A DNA stretch of 64,000 bases from Mesorhizobium sp. B1-1-8 (GCF_006442795.2 NZ_CP083956.1:5061501-5125500); one strand, 5' to 3'; shown: positions 36,130-44,924, counted from the first letter of the stretch. Numbers and translations are program-made. Notes: generated by a model from the letters alone, not told the origin.

Positions 36130-36507
36130 ATGTCTCGCTACATCCCACCCGAGCAAAGCAGGGCCGGACAGATCTTCGACATCGCCGTCGTCGTCGTCGC
36201 CATTTTCGTCGCGCTTTGGCTGCCGCTGAAACTGGGACTTGCCGGAGCGGCGAAATCCATCGACGCGCTCGACGCCAAGACCTGGGAAGCGCTCGGCCAG
36301 AACCCGACAATGGCCTCAATCTGGGAGAAGCTCGGCTATACGCCGGAGACCGCGCACGACGTCATCCAGAACCGCTTCCACTACATCATCGACTGGCCGA
36401 CCCTGATCATCATGGCGGTCGTGATTATCGCCTATTTCGTTTTCCTGTTCCGCGCCTCCGATCGCGAGTATCGCGAGGTCATCAACGAGAAGTTCGAAGA
36501 CAAGTAA
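36130..36507 (+). CDS. Small membrane protein of unknown function (125 aa, two helices)
   Basis: I do not recognise this family. A short basic N-terminus is followed by a helix at about residues 14-36 (FDIAVVVVAIFVALWLPL). A polar segment of about 50 residues comes next (DAKTWEALGQNPTMASIWEK). A second helix at about 88-110 (PTLIIMAVVIIAYFVFLF) is followed by an acidic tail (EVINEKFEDK). With both helices crossing the membrane, the central segment would be on the outside or the inside as a defined loop. It follows the 95-residue protein by ten bases. Confidence 0.8.
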   Translation: MSRYIPPEQSRAGQIFDIAVVVVAIFVALWLPLKLGLAGAAKSIDALDAKTWEALGQNPTMASIWEKLGYTPETAHDVIQNRFHYIIDWPTLIIMAVVIIAYFVFLFRASDREYREVINEKFEDK

Positions 36508-36522
36508 CCGGGGACAAGACCC

Positions 36523-36684
36523 ATGTGGATGGCGCTCAATTACGCATGCTGGGGTATCTCGATCGTGCTGGCGTTGTGGATGCTCTACGACTGGTTCCAG
36601 GTCGACACGACCTATTCCGAAGAGACGCTGACCTCGTCGCGCGAAGGCGAGCTCGAAGCCGTTTCCGAAAAACACCGGATCTGA
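36523..36684 (+). CDS. Very small single-helix membrane protein (53 aa)
   Basis: A short but convincing gene. ATG 36523 follows GGGGA, and the protein has one helix (residues about 6-25, including WGISIVLALWMLYDWFQ) and an acidic C-terminal tail (TYSEETLTSSREGELEAVSE). Coding bias agrees with neighbours. It stands 15 bases after one small membrane protein and 14 bases before the APC permease, in the same direction. Function unknown; an accessory subunit of the permease is likely. Confidence 0.75.
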   Translation: MWMALNYACWGISIVLALWMLYDWFQVDTTYSEETLTSSREGELEAVSEKHRI

Positions 36685-36698
36685 GTGGAGATTGAACG

Positions 36699-38102
36699 AT
36701 GACGGCCGCGGTTGATTCGGCAGGTATGGCAGTAAATGGCGAGCGGGTCTCGCTGCTCAGGGTGCTCGGCCCCGCCCATGTCTGGGCGCTCGGCGTCGGC
36801 ATCGTACTGGTCGGCGAATTCACCGGCTGGAATTTCTCCGCCGACAAGGGCGGCGCGCTTGCCGCGCTGATCGTCTGCTGGATCGTCGGGCTGCTCTACA
36901 CATCGGTCGCCATGATCGATTCCGAGGTAACCTCGACGGTTGCCGCCGCCGGCGGTCAATATGCGCAGGCCAAGCATATCGTCGGACCGCTGATGGCCTT
37001 CAACGTCGCGCTGTTCCTGGTGTTCGCCTACACGATGCTCGAAGTATCGGACGCGATCCTGCTCGGCGACACCATCGTCGCCAAGGCCGGCGTCGAAGGG
37101 CTGACCCACAACTCCTTTATCGCCGCCACCATCGTGGTGCTGGCATGGCTGAACTATCGCGGCGTGCTGATGACGCTCAACGTCAACTTCATCATCACCG
37201 CCATCGCCTATGTCTCGATCGTCATCCTGTTCTTCTCGGTCAGCCCGTGGACGCAAGGGGCGGTGCTGAAGCTCAACGTGCTGGTGACCCCCGCCAACGC
37301 GCTGCCTTATGGCTGGATCGGCGTCATCGCCGCCTTCCAGTTCGGCATCTGGTATTATCTCGGCATCGAAGGCACCACGCAGGCGGCAGAGGAAGTGCGC
37401 TCTCCGGCGCGCTCGCTGCCCTACGGCACGATGGCCGGAATGATCACGCTTTTGATCGCCGCCGCCATGACCTGGTATGTCTGCGCCTCGCTGATGCCCT
37501 GGGAATATCTCGGCATCACCTATTATCCGCTGTGGGATGCGGGCAAATTGACCGGCAGCCCGCTGCTCGAGAACCTGCTCTTCATCGCGACCCTGCTGGC
37601 GGCCCTCGCCTCGGCCAATGGCTGTATCAACGATGCGGCGCGCGCCTGGTTCTCGCTCGGCCGCGACCGCTACCTGCCGAGCTGGTTCTCGGCGGTGCAT
37701 CCGAGATACCGCACACCTTACCGCTCGATCCTGTTCCTGCTGCCGATCGCGCTGGCTTTCGCCTTCATCGCCGACCTCAACCAGGCGATCACCTTCTCGA
37801 TCCTGTCCGGCGTGCTGCAATACACCTTCATGAGCATCAACATCATCATGTTCCGGAAGAAATGGCCGCTCGGCTCGATCCGCAGGGGCTATACCCATCC
37901 CTTCCATCCGCTGCCGGCGATCGTGCTGTTCTGCCTGTGCGTGGTCACCTTCTTCGCCATCTTCCTCGGCTTCGGCTCGCAGCTCAGCGCAATGGTGCTG
38001 TTCTATTTCTTGATCTCGGTGTGGTTCCATTTCTACCGCTACAAGTTCGTGCGCCGCGGCGACCAGTTCACCATGCCGTGGCCGAAGCCGCAGGGCTATT
38101 GA
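36699..38102 (+). CDS. APC-family amino acid/amine permease
   Basis: A 467-residue secondary transporter with about twelve membrane helices. Family blocks are VGIVLVGEFTGWNFSADKGG (helix 1 unwound region), GQYAQAKHIVGPLMAFNVAL and IEGTTQAAEEVRSPARSLPY. It is preceded by three tiny membrane proteins in the same operon, which is not usual for APC permeases. In this setting methylamine, dimethylamine or a glutamate derivative is a plausible substrate, but nothing in the sequence proves it. A strong hairpin at 38112-38137 follows. Confidence 0.9.
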   Translation: MTAAVDSAGMAVNGERVSLLRVLGPAHVWALGVGIVLVGEFTGWNFSADKGGALAALIVCWIVGLLYTSVAMIDSEVTSTVAAAGGQYAQAKHIVGPLMAFNVALFLVFAYTMLEVSDAILLGDTIVAKAGVEGLTHNSFIAATIVVLAWLNYRGVLMTLNVNFIITAIAYVSIVILFFSVSPWTQGAVLKLNVLVTPANALPYGWIGVIAAFQFGIWYYLGIEGTTQAAEEVRSPARSLPYGTMAGMITLLIAAAMTWYVCASLMPWEYLGITYYPLWDAGKLTGSPLLENLLFIATLLAALASANGCINDAARAWFSLGRDRYLPSWFSAVHPRYRTPYRSILFLLPIALAFAFIADLNQAITFSILSGVLQYTFMSINIIMFRKKWPLGSIRRGYTHPFHPLPAIVLFCLCVVTFFAIFLGFGSQLSAMVLFYFLISVWFHFYRYKFVRRGDQFTMPWPKPQGY

Positions 38103-38111
38103 GCAGAGAGA

Positions 38112-38137
38112 AAGCCCGCCGGGATGACGGCGGGCTT
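38112..38137 (+). terminator. Terminator-like hairpin after the APC permease
   Basis: AAGCCCGCCG and CGGCGGGCTT form a perfect 10-bp stem with a 6-base loop, ten bases after the permease stop. No T run follows, so it may attenuate rather than fully stop transcription into the gene at 38150. Confidence 0.65.
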
Positions 38138-38149
38138 CGGCGTGTCGAG

Positions 38150-38839
38150 ATGTCCGAACTGACGTCAGCTTTGCTTACCGGGGCGATCGCACTTGCCGTC
38201 GTCCTTCACGTCGCATGGCTTGCGCGCGCCAGCCGCAACCGGGCCAGGGCGGCGCTTGCCGCCGACGGGGCCGGCATCCGCGCCGTCATTCCCGATGCTG
38301 TCGATGTCTCCGACGGCACGGCCGGCGTCATCACCTGGGCCGGTTCATGGAACGGCCGACGCGCGCAGGTGCGCACCATCGTCGACACGCTGGCAACCAG
38401 AAAGCTGCCGACGCGCTGGCTGAGCGTCTCGATCACCGAGCCGGTCGCCGTGCCCGGCACGTTCGACATGATGATGCGGCCGGGATCGCCGACCACCTTC
38501 TCCAATTTCGATCATCTCGATCACACACTGCACAAGGGCGCCGGCTTCCCGGCGGAGGCGGTGCTGCGCACGGACCGCAAGGGCGTTGCCTTCCCGCTGG
38601 ATGTGATTGCCGCGCATACCGAGATCTTTGCCGAAGGACGCGCCAAGGAGCTGCTGATCACGCCGAAAGGCGTACGCATCGTCTGGCTGCTGGCCGAGGC
38701 CGAGCGGGCGCGCTACGGCGTGTTCCGGCAGGCAGCGTTCGGCAACGCCAGACTGGAACCGGCGCTGATCGAAAGGCTGCTCACGGCTGCATCCTCGCTG
38801 CGCGACGCGATCAACCAGCGCGAACAGCAGGCAGCATGA
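38150..38839 (+). CDS. Protein of unknown function with N-terminal membrane anchor (229 aa)
   Basis: Not recognised. One N-terminal helix (ALLTGAIALAVVLHVAWLA) is followed by a soluble domain of about 200 residues with a beta-rich start (SDGTAGVITWAGSWNGRRAQ) and a helical end (ERLLTAASSLRDAINQREQQ). No catalytic or metal motif stands out. ATG 38150 lies just past the hairpin that follows the APC permease. It overlaps the next gene by four bases, so the two proteins are made together. Confidence 0.75.
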   Translation: MSELTSALLTGAIALAVVLHVAWLARASRNRARAALAADGAGIRAVIPDAVDVSDGTAGVITWAGSWNGRRAQVRTIVDTLATRKLPTRWLSVSITEPVAVPGTFDMMMRPGSPTTFSNFDHLDHTLHKGAGFPAEAVLRTDRKGVAFPLDVIAAHTEIFAEGRAKELLITPKGVRIVWLLAEAERARYGVFRQAAFGNARLEPALIERLLTAASSLRDAINQREQQAA

Positions 38840-39153
38840 CCGATACACATACATCCGCCCCGCCCTCCAACCCCTATCTGGTGCTCGGTGCCGCCATCGT
38901 GCTGCCGGGCAGCGGGCATGTCATGCTCGGCCTGCCGGCGCGCGGTCTGCAGTTTCTGTTCTTCATGGTTATCCTTGGCTGGGTCACCACCAAAGTGGCG
39001 CCGCCGGATGCAACCTTCATCGGCCGCCATGCCGGCGGCTTCCTGATCTATGCGCTGTCGGTCCTTGACGCCTACAGGATAGCGCGCATTCGCCATGCCC
39101 TATGGGTTCACAAAGCCCGCCCGGACGGCGATAGTGCCGGCTCCGACGCATAG
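38836..39153 (+). CDS. Small polytopic membrane protein of unknown function (105 aa)
   Basis: A 105-residue protein with two or three hydrophobic helices. The segment PGSGHVMLGLPARGLQFLFF resembles the glycine-rich P-G-x-G-x-x-x-x-G motif of short TM2-like proteins, and the tail is basic (RIRHALWVHKARP). It is coupled to the preceding unknown protein by an ATGA overlap. It ends 95 bases before mgsA. Confidence 0.75.
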   Translation: MTDTHTSAPPSNPYLVLGAAIVLPGSGHVMLGLPARGLQFLFFMVILGWVTTKVAPPDATFIGRHAGGFLIYALSVLDAYRIARIRHALWVHKARPDGDSAGSDA

Positions 39154-39248
39154 GCGACATATAATCAGAGGAAAATTTCTTTCATACCAATTGAATTCGG
39201 CTTACGCATTCGATACATCATTTGGAGCCATAAACGTCGGAGGCTGAC

Positions 39249-40145
39249 ATGTGCGGAATCGTCGGACTTTTCTTGAAGGACAAGACGCTGGAGCCCAGGC
39301 TCGGCTCGATGCTGTCGGAGATGCTGATTTCGCTCAGCGATCGCGGCCCGGACAGCGCCGGCATCGCCATCTATGGCGCGGCCACCGGCAATGAAGCCAA
39401 GATCACCCTTCAGTCGCCGAAGCCGGAGCGCGATTTCCGCGGCCTCGACGCCGAGCTCGCCAAGGCGATCAGCGCGCCGGTGAGCATTGCTGTGAAGTCG
39501 ACGCATGCCGTGGTCAGGACCACGCCCGACAAGGTCGATGCGGCCCGCGAAGCTCTCCAGACACTTCGGCCCGACATCCGCATCATGGGCGCCGGCGAAG
39601 CGGTAGAGATCTACAAGGAGGTCGGCCTGCCGGAAGCCGTCGTCGAGCGGTTCAACGTGCGCGCGATGACCGGCACGCATGGCATCGGCCACACCCGCAT
39701 GGCTACGGAATCTGCGGTGACGACGATGGGCGCGCATCCCTTCTCGACCGGCGCCGACCAGTGCCTGGTGCACAACGGCTCGCTCTCCAACCACAACAAT
39801 GTGCGGCGCGAGCTGGTGCGCGACGGCATGACCTTCGAGACCGAGAACGACACCGAGGTGGCGGCCGCCTATCTTTCGCACCGGATGGCGCATGGCAAGA
39901 ATCTCGGCGAGGCGCTGGAAGGCACGCTGTCCGACCTTGACGGCTTCTTCACCTTCGTCGTCGGCACCAAGAACGGTTTTGGCGTGGTGCGCGATCCGAT
40001 CGCCTGCAAGCCCGCGGTGATGGCCGAGACCGACCAGTATGTCGCCTTCGGCTCGGAGTATCGCGCGCTCACCAAGCTGCCGGGCATAGACAATGCGAGG
40101 GTCTGGGAACCGGAGCCCGCAACCGTCTATTTCTGGGAGCATTGA
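39249..40145 (+). CDS. mgsA: N-methylglutamate synthase subunit A (class II glutamine amidotransferase-like)
   Basis: A 298-residue class II glutamine amidotransferase domain with the nucleophile Cys2 exposed after removal of Met1 (MCGIVGLF). Other family blocks are LSDRGPDSAGIAIYG, GIGHTRMATES and LVHNGSLSNHNNVRREL. The three mgs genes split one glutamate-synthase fold into separate chains. The product releases methylamine from gamma-glutamylmethylamide and transfers it to 2-oxoglutarate, giving N-methylglutamate. The same gene set is called glxB in some rhizobia. CGGAGG precedes the ATG. It starts an eight-gene operon to 48794. Confidence 0.87.
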   Translation: MCGIVGLFLKDKTLEPRLGSMLSEMLISLSDRGPDSAGIAIYGAATGNEAKITLQSPKPERDFRGLDAELAKAISAPVSIAVKSTHAVVRTTPDKVDAAREALQTLRPDIRIMGAGEAVEIYKEVGLPEAVVERFNVRAMTGTHGIGHTRMATESAVTTMGAHPFSTGADQCLVHNGSLSNHNNVRRELVRDGMTFETENDTEVAAAYLSHRMAHGKNLGEALEGTLSDLDGFFTFVVGTKNGFGVVRDPIACKPAVMAETDQYVAFGSEYRALTKLPGIDNARVWEPEPATVYFWEH

Positions 40146-40149
40146 GCTC

Positions 40150-40881
40150 ATGCCGGCAACCACCGTGTCGAAAGCGCTGCGCGATCAGAGCCATGCAAGG
40201 GTCTTCGACCTTGGCGAAATGTCGCTGCGCGAGCTCAACCAGGCGCTGCACAAGCTTACTTCGGGCTCGAACGAGACCGCCTGGGAGGTGCTCAACCCGA
40301 AAGGCAGCCATTCGGTCGCCGTCGGCGTCGACCAGCCGATCAGCATCGATGTGCGCGGCAGCGTCGGCTATTATTGCGGCGGCATGAATGACGGCGGCGC
40401 GATCACCGTGCATGGCTCGGCCGGGCCCGGCGTCGGCGAGAACATGATGTCGGGCTCGATCGTGATCAAAGGCGACGCCAGCCAGTATGCCGGCGCCACC
40501 GGACGCGGCGGCCTGCTGGTCATCGAGGGCAACGCCTCGTCGCGCTGCGGCATCTCGATGAAAGGCATCGACATTGTTGTGCACGGCAACATCGGCCACA
40601 TGTCGGCCTTCATGGCGCAGTCCGGCAATCTGGTCGTGCTCGGCGACGCCGGCGATGCGCTGGGCGATTCCATCTACGAAGCGCGGCTCTTCGTGCGCGG
40701 CAAGATCGGCAGCCTCGGCGCCGACTGCATCGCCAAGGAGATGCGGCCCGAGCACATCGAATTGCTGCAGGGCTTGCTTGACCGCGCCGGCGTCACCGGC
40801 GTCAAGCCGTCGGAGTTCAAGCGCTATGGCTCGGCCCGCACACTCTATAATTTCAATATCGACAACGCCGATGCGTATTGA
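40150..40881 (+). CDS. mgsB: N-methylglutamate synthase subunit B (GXGXG domain)
   Basis: A 243-residue protein equal to the GXGXG beta-helix domain of glutamate synthase. Its repeating glycine pattern is visible in YYCGGMNDGGAITVHGSAGP and in TGRGGLLVIEGNASSRCGIS. It has no catalytic residues of its own in the large enzyme but helps hold the domains and tunnel together. ATG 40150 is four bases after the mgsA stop. In S. meliloti-type annotation the homologue is glxC. Confidence 0.87.
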   Translation: MPATTVSKALRDQSHARVFDLGEMSLRELNQALHKLTSGSNETAWEVLNPKGSHSVAVGVDQPISIDVRGSVGYYCGGMNDGGAITVHGSAGPGVGENMMSGSIVIKGDASQYAGATGRGGLLVIEGNASSRCGISMKGIDIVVHGNIGHMSAFMAQSGNLVVLGDAGDALGDSIYEARLFVRGKIGSLGADCIAKEMRPEHIELLQGLLDRAGVTGVKPSEFKRYGSARTLYNFNIDNADAY

Positions 40882-40887
40882 GGCAGC

Positions 40888-42216
40888 ATGACTTATCGCA
40901 ACCCGCCGACGACGCCACGCAAATCCGCGACCTTCGACGACTACACGCTTTCCGAAATCCGTCGTGCCGCCGCCACCGGCATCTATGACATCCGCGGCGC
41001 CGGCGCCAAGCGCAAGCTGCCGCATTTCGACGACCTTTTGTTCCTCGGCGCCTCGATCTCGCGCTATCCGCTCGAAGGCTATCGCGAGCGCTGCGACACT
41101 TCAGTGGTGCTGGGCTCGCGTCACGCCAAGAAGCCGATCGAGCTGAAGATTCCGATCACCATTGCCGGCATGAGTTTTGGGTCACTCTCCGGCCCGGCGA
41201 AGGAAGCACTTGGGCGCGGCGCAACGCTCTCCGGCACATCGACCACCACCGGCGACGGCGGCATGACCGAGGAAGAGCGCGGCCATTCCAAGACGCTGGT
41301 CTATCAGTATCTGCCGTCACGCTACGGCATGAACCCGCGCGACCTGCGCCGCGCCGACGCCATCGAAGTGGTCGTCGGCCAGGGCGCCAAGCCCGGCGGC
41401 GGCGGCATGCTGCTCGGCCAGAAGATCTCCGACCGTGTCGCCGAGATGCGCACGCTGCCCAAGGGCATCGACCAGCGCTCTGCCTCGCGCCATCCCGACT
41501 GGACCGGGCCGGACGATCTCGAGATCAAGATCCTCGAACTGCGCGAAATCACCGATTGGGAAAAGCCGATCTACGTCAAGGTCGGCGGCGCCCGCCCCTA
41601 TTACGATACAGCGCTTGCGGTGAAGGCCGGCGCCGACGTCGTCGTGGTCGATGGCATGCAGGGCGGCACGGCCGCCACCCAGGAAGTGTTTATCGAGAAT
41701 GTCGGCCAGCCGACGCTTGCCTGTATCAGGCCGGCGGTGCAGGCGCTGCAGGACCTCGGTATGCACCGCAAGGTGCAATTGATCGTCTCCGGCGGCATCC
41801 GCAACGGCGCCGACGTCGCCAAGGCGCTGGCGCTCGGCGTCGACGCGGTGTCGATCGGCACGGCGGCGCTCGTCGCGCTCGGCGACAACGATCCGCGCTG
41901 GGAGGCGGAATACAATGCGCTCGGCACCACGGCGGGCGCCTATGACGACTGGCACGAGGGCCGCGACCCCGCCGGCATCACCACGCAGGATCCCGAACTG
42001 ATGCAGCGGGTCGATCCGATCGCCGCCGGGCGGCGGCTCGCGAATTATCTCAAGGTGATGACGCTGGAGGCGCAGACGATCGCCCGCGCTTGCGGCAAGA
42101 ACAGCCTGCACAATCTCGAGCCCGAGGATCTCGTCGCGCTCACCATCGAAGCCGCCGCGATGGCCGGCGTGCCGCTCGCCGGCACCAACTGGATACCGGG
42201 GAAGAACGGCTTCTGA
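40888..42216 (+). CDS. mgsC: N-methylglutamate synthase subunit C (FMN-binding synthase domain)
   Basis: A 442-residue glutamate-synthase central domain, the barrel that binds FMN and, in relatives, a 3Fe-4S cluster. Hallmarks are ITIAGMSFGSLSGPAKEALG, GQGAKPGGGGMLLGQKIS, KVGGARPYYDTALAVKAGAD, VVDGMQGGTAATQEVFIE and SGGIRNGADVAKALALGVDA. It joins the amine to 2-oxoglutarate with reducing equivalents. It follows mgsB by six bases. Homologues are glxD in some rhizobia. Confidence 0.88.
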   Translation: MTYRNPPTTPRKSATFDDYTLSEIRRAAATGIYDIRGAGAKRKLPHFDDLLFLGASISRYPLEGYRERCDTSVVLGSRHAKKPIELKIPITIAGMSFGSLSGPAKEALGRGATLSGTSTTTGDGGMTEEERGHSKTLVYQYLPSRYGMNPRDLRRADAIEVVVGQGAKPGGGGMLLGQKISDRVAEMRTLPKGIDQRSASRHPDWTGPDDLEIKILELREITDWEKPIYVKVGGARPYYDTALAVKAGADVVVVDGMQGGTAATQEVFIENVGQPTLACIRPAVQALQDLGMHRKVQLIVSGGIRNGADVAKALALGVDAVSIGTAALVALGDNDPRWEAEYNALGTTAGAYDDWHEGRDPAGITTQDPELMQRVDPIAAGRRLANYLKVMTLEAQTIARACGKNSLHNLEPEDLVALTIEAAAMAGVPLAGTNWIPGKNGF

Positions 42217-42252
42217 CACAAACTAGCAATGCCACATAAGCGAGGAACTATA

Positions 42253-43560
42253 ATGGGGAACGATCTCGCCGCCTTCGCCAAAGAGAACGGCGTCAAATAT
42301 TTCATGATTTCCTACACCGACCTGTTCGGTGGGCAGCGCGCCAAGCTGGTGCCGACGCAAGCGATCGCCGACATGCAGAAGGACGGCGCCGGCTTTGCCG
42401 GTTTCGCCACATGGCTCGACCTGACGCCGGCGCATCCCGACATGCTGGCGGTGCCGGATCCGGCTTCGGTGATTCAGCTGCCGTGGAAGCGCGATGTCGC
42501 CTGGGTGGCCGCCAATTGCATCATGGACGACAAGGAGGTCGACCAGGCGCCGCGCAACACGCTGAAGCGTGTCATCGCGGAAGCCGCCGGCGACGGCATG
42601 CACATCAAGACCGGCGTCGAGGCGGAGTTCTTCCTGATCTCGCCCGACGGCAGCGTGATCTCCGACAAATACGACACGGCGTCGAAGCCATGCTACGACC
42701 AGCAGGCGGTGATGCGCCGCTATGATGTCATCGCCGAAATCTGCGATCACATGCTGGCGCTCGGCTGGGGCCCGTACCAGAACGACCATGAAGACGCCAA
42801 CGGCCAGTTCGAGATGAACTGGACCTTCGACGACGCGCTGGCGACCGCCGACAAGCATTCCTTCTTCAAGTTCATGGTCAAATCCGTGGCGGAGAAACAT
42901 GGTCTGCGCGCGACTTTCATGCCAAAACCCTTCCAAGGCCTGACCGGCAATGGCTGCCACGCCCATATCTCGGTGTGGGACAAGGCCGGCGAGACCAACG
43001 TCTTTGCCGACAAAGCGATGGAACTCGGCCTTTCCGCCAAGGGCCGGAACTTCCTCGGCGGCATCATGAAGCATGCCTCCGCGCTTGCCGCGATCACCAA
43101 CCCGACGGTCAATTCCTACAAGCGCATCAATGCGCCGCGCACCATTTCGGGCGCGACCTGGGCGCCGAACACGGTGACCTGGACCGGCAACAACCGCACC
43201 CACATGGTGCGCGTGCCCGGCCCCGGCCGCTTCGAACTGCGCCTGCCCGATGGCGCGGCCAACCCGTATCTTTTGCAGGCTGTAATCATCGCCGCCGGCC
43301 TCGACGGCATCCGCTCGAAAGCCGATCCGGGCAGGCGCTACGACATCGACATGTACCAGCTCGGCCATACCGTGACGGATGCGCCGAAGCTGCCGCTCAA
43401 CCTGCTCGACGCGCTGCGCGAATTCGACAATGACAAATCGCTGAAGGCGGCGCTGGGTGAGGAATTTTCGTCGGCATACCTAAAGCTGAAGCAGCAGGAA
43501 TGGAATTCCTATGCTTCGCACTTCACGCAGTGGGAGCGCGACCACACGCTGGACATCTGA
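42253..43560 (+). CDS. gmaS: Gamma-glutamylmethylamide synthetase (glutamine synthetase family, GmaS/GlnT)
   Basis: A 435-residue glutamine-synthetase-fold enzyme that ligates methylamine to glutamate with ATP. Active-site blocks are GVEAEFFLISPDG, DANGQFEMNWTFDDAL, TGNGCHAHISVWDKAG and RVPGPGRFELRLPDGAANPY. ATG 42253 is chosen because GAGGA lies six bases upstream; the ATG at 42229 would add eight residues. In rhizobia this family is also annotated glnT. The surrounding mgs and mgd genes favour GmaS, but activity with ammonia cannot be excluded from sequence. Confidence 0.85.
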   Translation: MGNDLAAFAKENGVKYFMISYTDLFGGQRAKLVPTQAIADMQKDGAGFAGFATWLDLTPAHPDMLAVPDPASVIQLPWKRDVAWVAANCIMDDKEVDQAPRNTLKRVIAEAAGDGMHIKTGVEAEFFLISPDGSVISDKYDTASKPCYDQQAVMRRYDVIAEICDHMLALGWGPYQNDHEDANGQFEMNWTFDDALATADKHSFFKFMVKSVAEKHGLRATFMPKPFQGLTGNGCHAHISVWDKAGETNVFADKAMELGLSAKGRNFLGGIMKHASALAAITNPTVNSYKRINAPRTISGATWAPNTVTWTGNNRTHMVRVPGPGRFELRLPDGAANPYLLQAVIIAAGLDGIRSKADPGRRYDIDMYQLGHTVTDAPKLPLNLLDALREFDNDKSLKAALGEEFSSAYLKLKQQEWNSYASHFTQWERDHTLDI

Positions 43561-43596
43561 TGTTCCGCGTGGGGCGAGCGGCCTTGGAATGATTTT

Positions 43597-44850
43597 ATGA
43601 AATACTCGATCTTCTCGCTCGCCCGCGCCGCCCTTTCCGGCCACCAGAACTGGCAACGCACCTGGCGCGATGCCGCACCGAAGGACCGCTATGACGTGGT
43701 GATCATCGGCGGCGGCGGCCATGGGCTGGCGACCGCCTGGTTCCTGGCCAGCGAGTTCGGTATCCGCAACGTCGCCGTGCTCGAAAAGGGCTGGATCGGC
43801 TCGGGCAATGCCGGCCGCAACACCACCATCATCCGCTCCAATTACGGCCTGCCCGGCAACACCGGTTTCTACGAACTTTCGATGAAGCTGTGGGAGCGGA
43901 TGGAGCAGGACCTCAACTACAATTCCATGGTCAGCCAGCGCGGCGTCATCAACCTCTACCATTCCGACGCGCAGCGCGACGCCTATGCGCGGCGCGGCAA
44001 CACCATGCGCATCAACGGCATCGATGCCGAACTGCTCGACCAGCCGGCACTCAAGAAGATGATGCCGTTCCTGAATTTCGATCATGCGCGCTTTCCCGTG
44101 CAGGGCGGGCTGTTGCAGCGGCGCGGCGGCACGGCACGCCACGACGCCGTCGTGTGGGGCTATGCGCATGCGGCAAGCGGCCTCGGTGTTGACATCATCC
44201 AGAATTGCGAAGTCAGCGGCTTCACTCGCGACGCCAACGGCAAGGTGACCGGCGTCGAGACCTCGCGCGGCAAGATCGGCGCCGGCAAGGTCGGCATGGC
44301 GGTGGCCGGCTCCTCGTCGCGCGTCGCGGCGATGGCGGGCTTAAGATTGCCTATCGAAAGCCATGTGCTGCAGGCCTTCGTTTCCGAGGCAATCAAGCCG
44401 CTGCTGCCCAACGTCATGACCTTCGGCGCCGGACATTTCTACGTCAGCCAGTCGGACAAGGGTGGGCTGGTGTTCGGCGGCGACATCGACGGCTACAATT
44501 CCTACGCCCAGCGCGGCAATCTGCCGGTGGTCGAGGATGTCTGCGAGGGCGGCATGGCGTTGATCCCGATGATCGGCCGCGTGCGGCTCTTGCGCCAGTG
44601 GGGCGGCATCATGGACATGTCGATGGACGGCTCGCCGATTATCGATAAGAGCCCGGTCGAAGGCCTCTATCTCAATGCCGGCTGGTGCTATGGCGGCTTC
44701 AAGGCGACGCCTGGTTCCGGCTTCGTCTTTGCCCATCTTCTGGCCCGCGACGAATCGCACAAGGAAGCGGCACTGTTCCGCCTCGATCGGTTTCGGCGCG
44801 GTGCGATGATCGACGAAAAGGGCCAGGGCGCCCAACCGAACCTGCATTAG
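43597..44850 (+). CDS. mgdA: N-methylglutamate dehydrogenase subunit A (sarcosine oxidase beta-like)
   Basis: A 417-residue FAD-dependent amine dehydrogenase of the DAO family. The dinucleotide-binding motif is VVIIGGGGHGLATAW near residue 30. Also visible are RNTTIIRSNYGLPGN, which contains the conserved stretch around the flavin-linking site in sarcosine oxidase beta chains, and NAGWCYGGFKATPGSG near the C-terminus. With MgdBCD it oxidises N-methylglutamate to glutamate and formaldehyde equivalents. It could equally be called soxB; neighbouring mgs/gmaS genes decide the name. Confidence 0.86.
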   Translation: MKYSIFSLARAALSGHQNWQRTWRDAAPKDRYDVVIIGGGGHGLATAWFLASEFGIRNVAVLEKGWIGSGNAGRNTTIIRSNYGLPGNTGFYELSMKLWERMEQDLNYNSMVSQRGVINLYHSDAQRDAYARRGNTMRINGIDAELLDQPALKKMMPFLNFDHARFPVQGGLLQRRGGTARHDAVVWGYAHAASGLGVDIIQNCEVSGFTRDANGKVTGVETSRGKIGAGKVGMAVAGSSSRVAAMAGLRLPIESHVLQAFVSEAIKPLLPNVMTFGAGHFYVSQSDKGGLVFGGDIDGYNSYAQRGNLPVVEDVCEGGMALIPMIGRVRLLRQWGGIMDMSMDGSPIIDKSPVEGLYLNAGWCYGGFKATPGSGFVFAHLLARDESHKEAALFRLDRFRRGAMIDEKGQGAQPNLH

Positions 44851-44857
44851 TGAGATA

Positions 44858-44906
44858 GAGCATGATGTCGTCCGAAAACCGCTCCACACTTTTCGGCATC
44901 ATGCTC
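44858..44906. repeat. Palindromic rhizobial repeat inside the mgd operon
   Basis: GAGCATGATG (44858-44867) and CATCATGCTC (44897-44906) form a perfect 10-bp outer stem, with an inner stem CCGAAAA/TTTTCGG (7 bp). This GAGCATGATG...CCGAAAA form is a very common intergenic repeat in Rhizobiales as I know it. It has inserted in the 74-base gap between mgdA and mgdB, so it will be transcribed as a stable hairpin within the operon mRNA. Confidence 0.75.
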
Positions 44907-44924
44907 TGAGGCGGCCTGGAAACC

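Noticed and set aside
36612..38030. Long minus-strand open frame (472 codons) opposite the APC permease
   Set aside because: It is rich in H, R, Q and D with no family-like motif, the usual antisense shadow of a high-GC gene. The plus-strand permease has clear transmembrane pattern and ribosome site.
39249..43560. Reading the block only as glxBCD-glnT of unknown role
   Set aside because: These rhizobial names fit the families, but neighbouring tmm, dmm, tdm and mgd genes give a coherent methylamine pathway.
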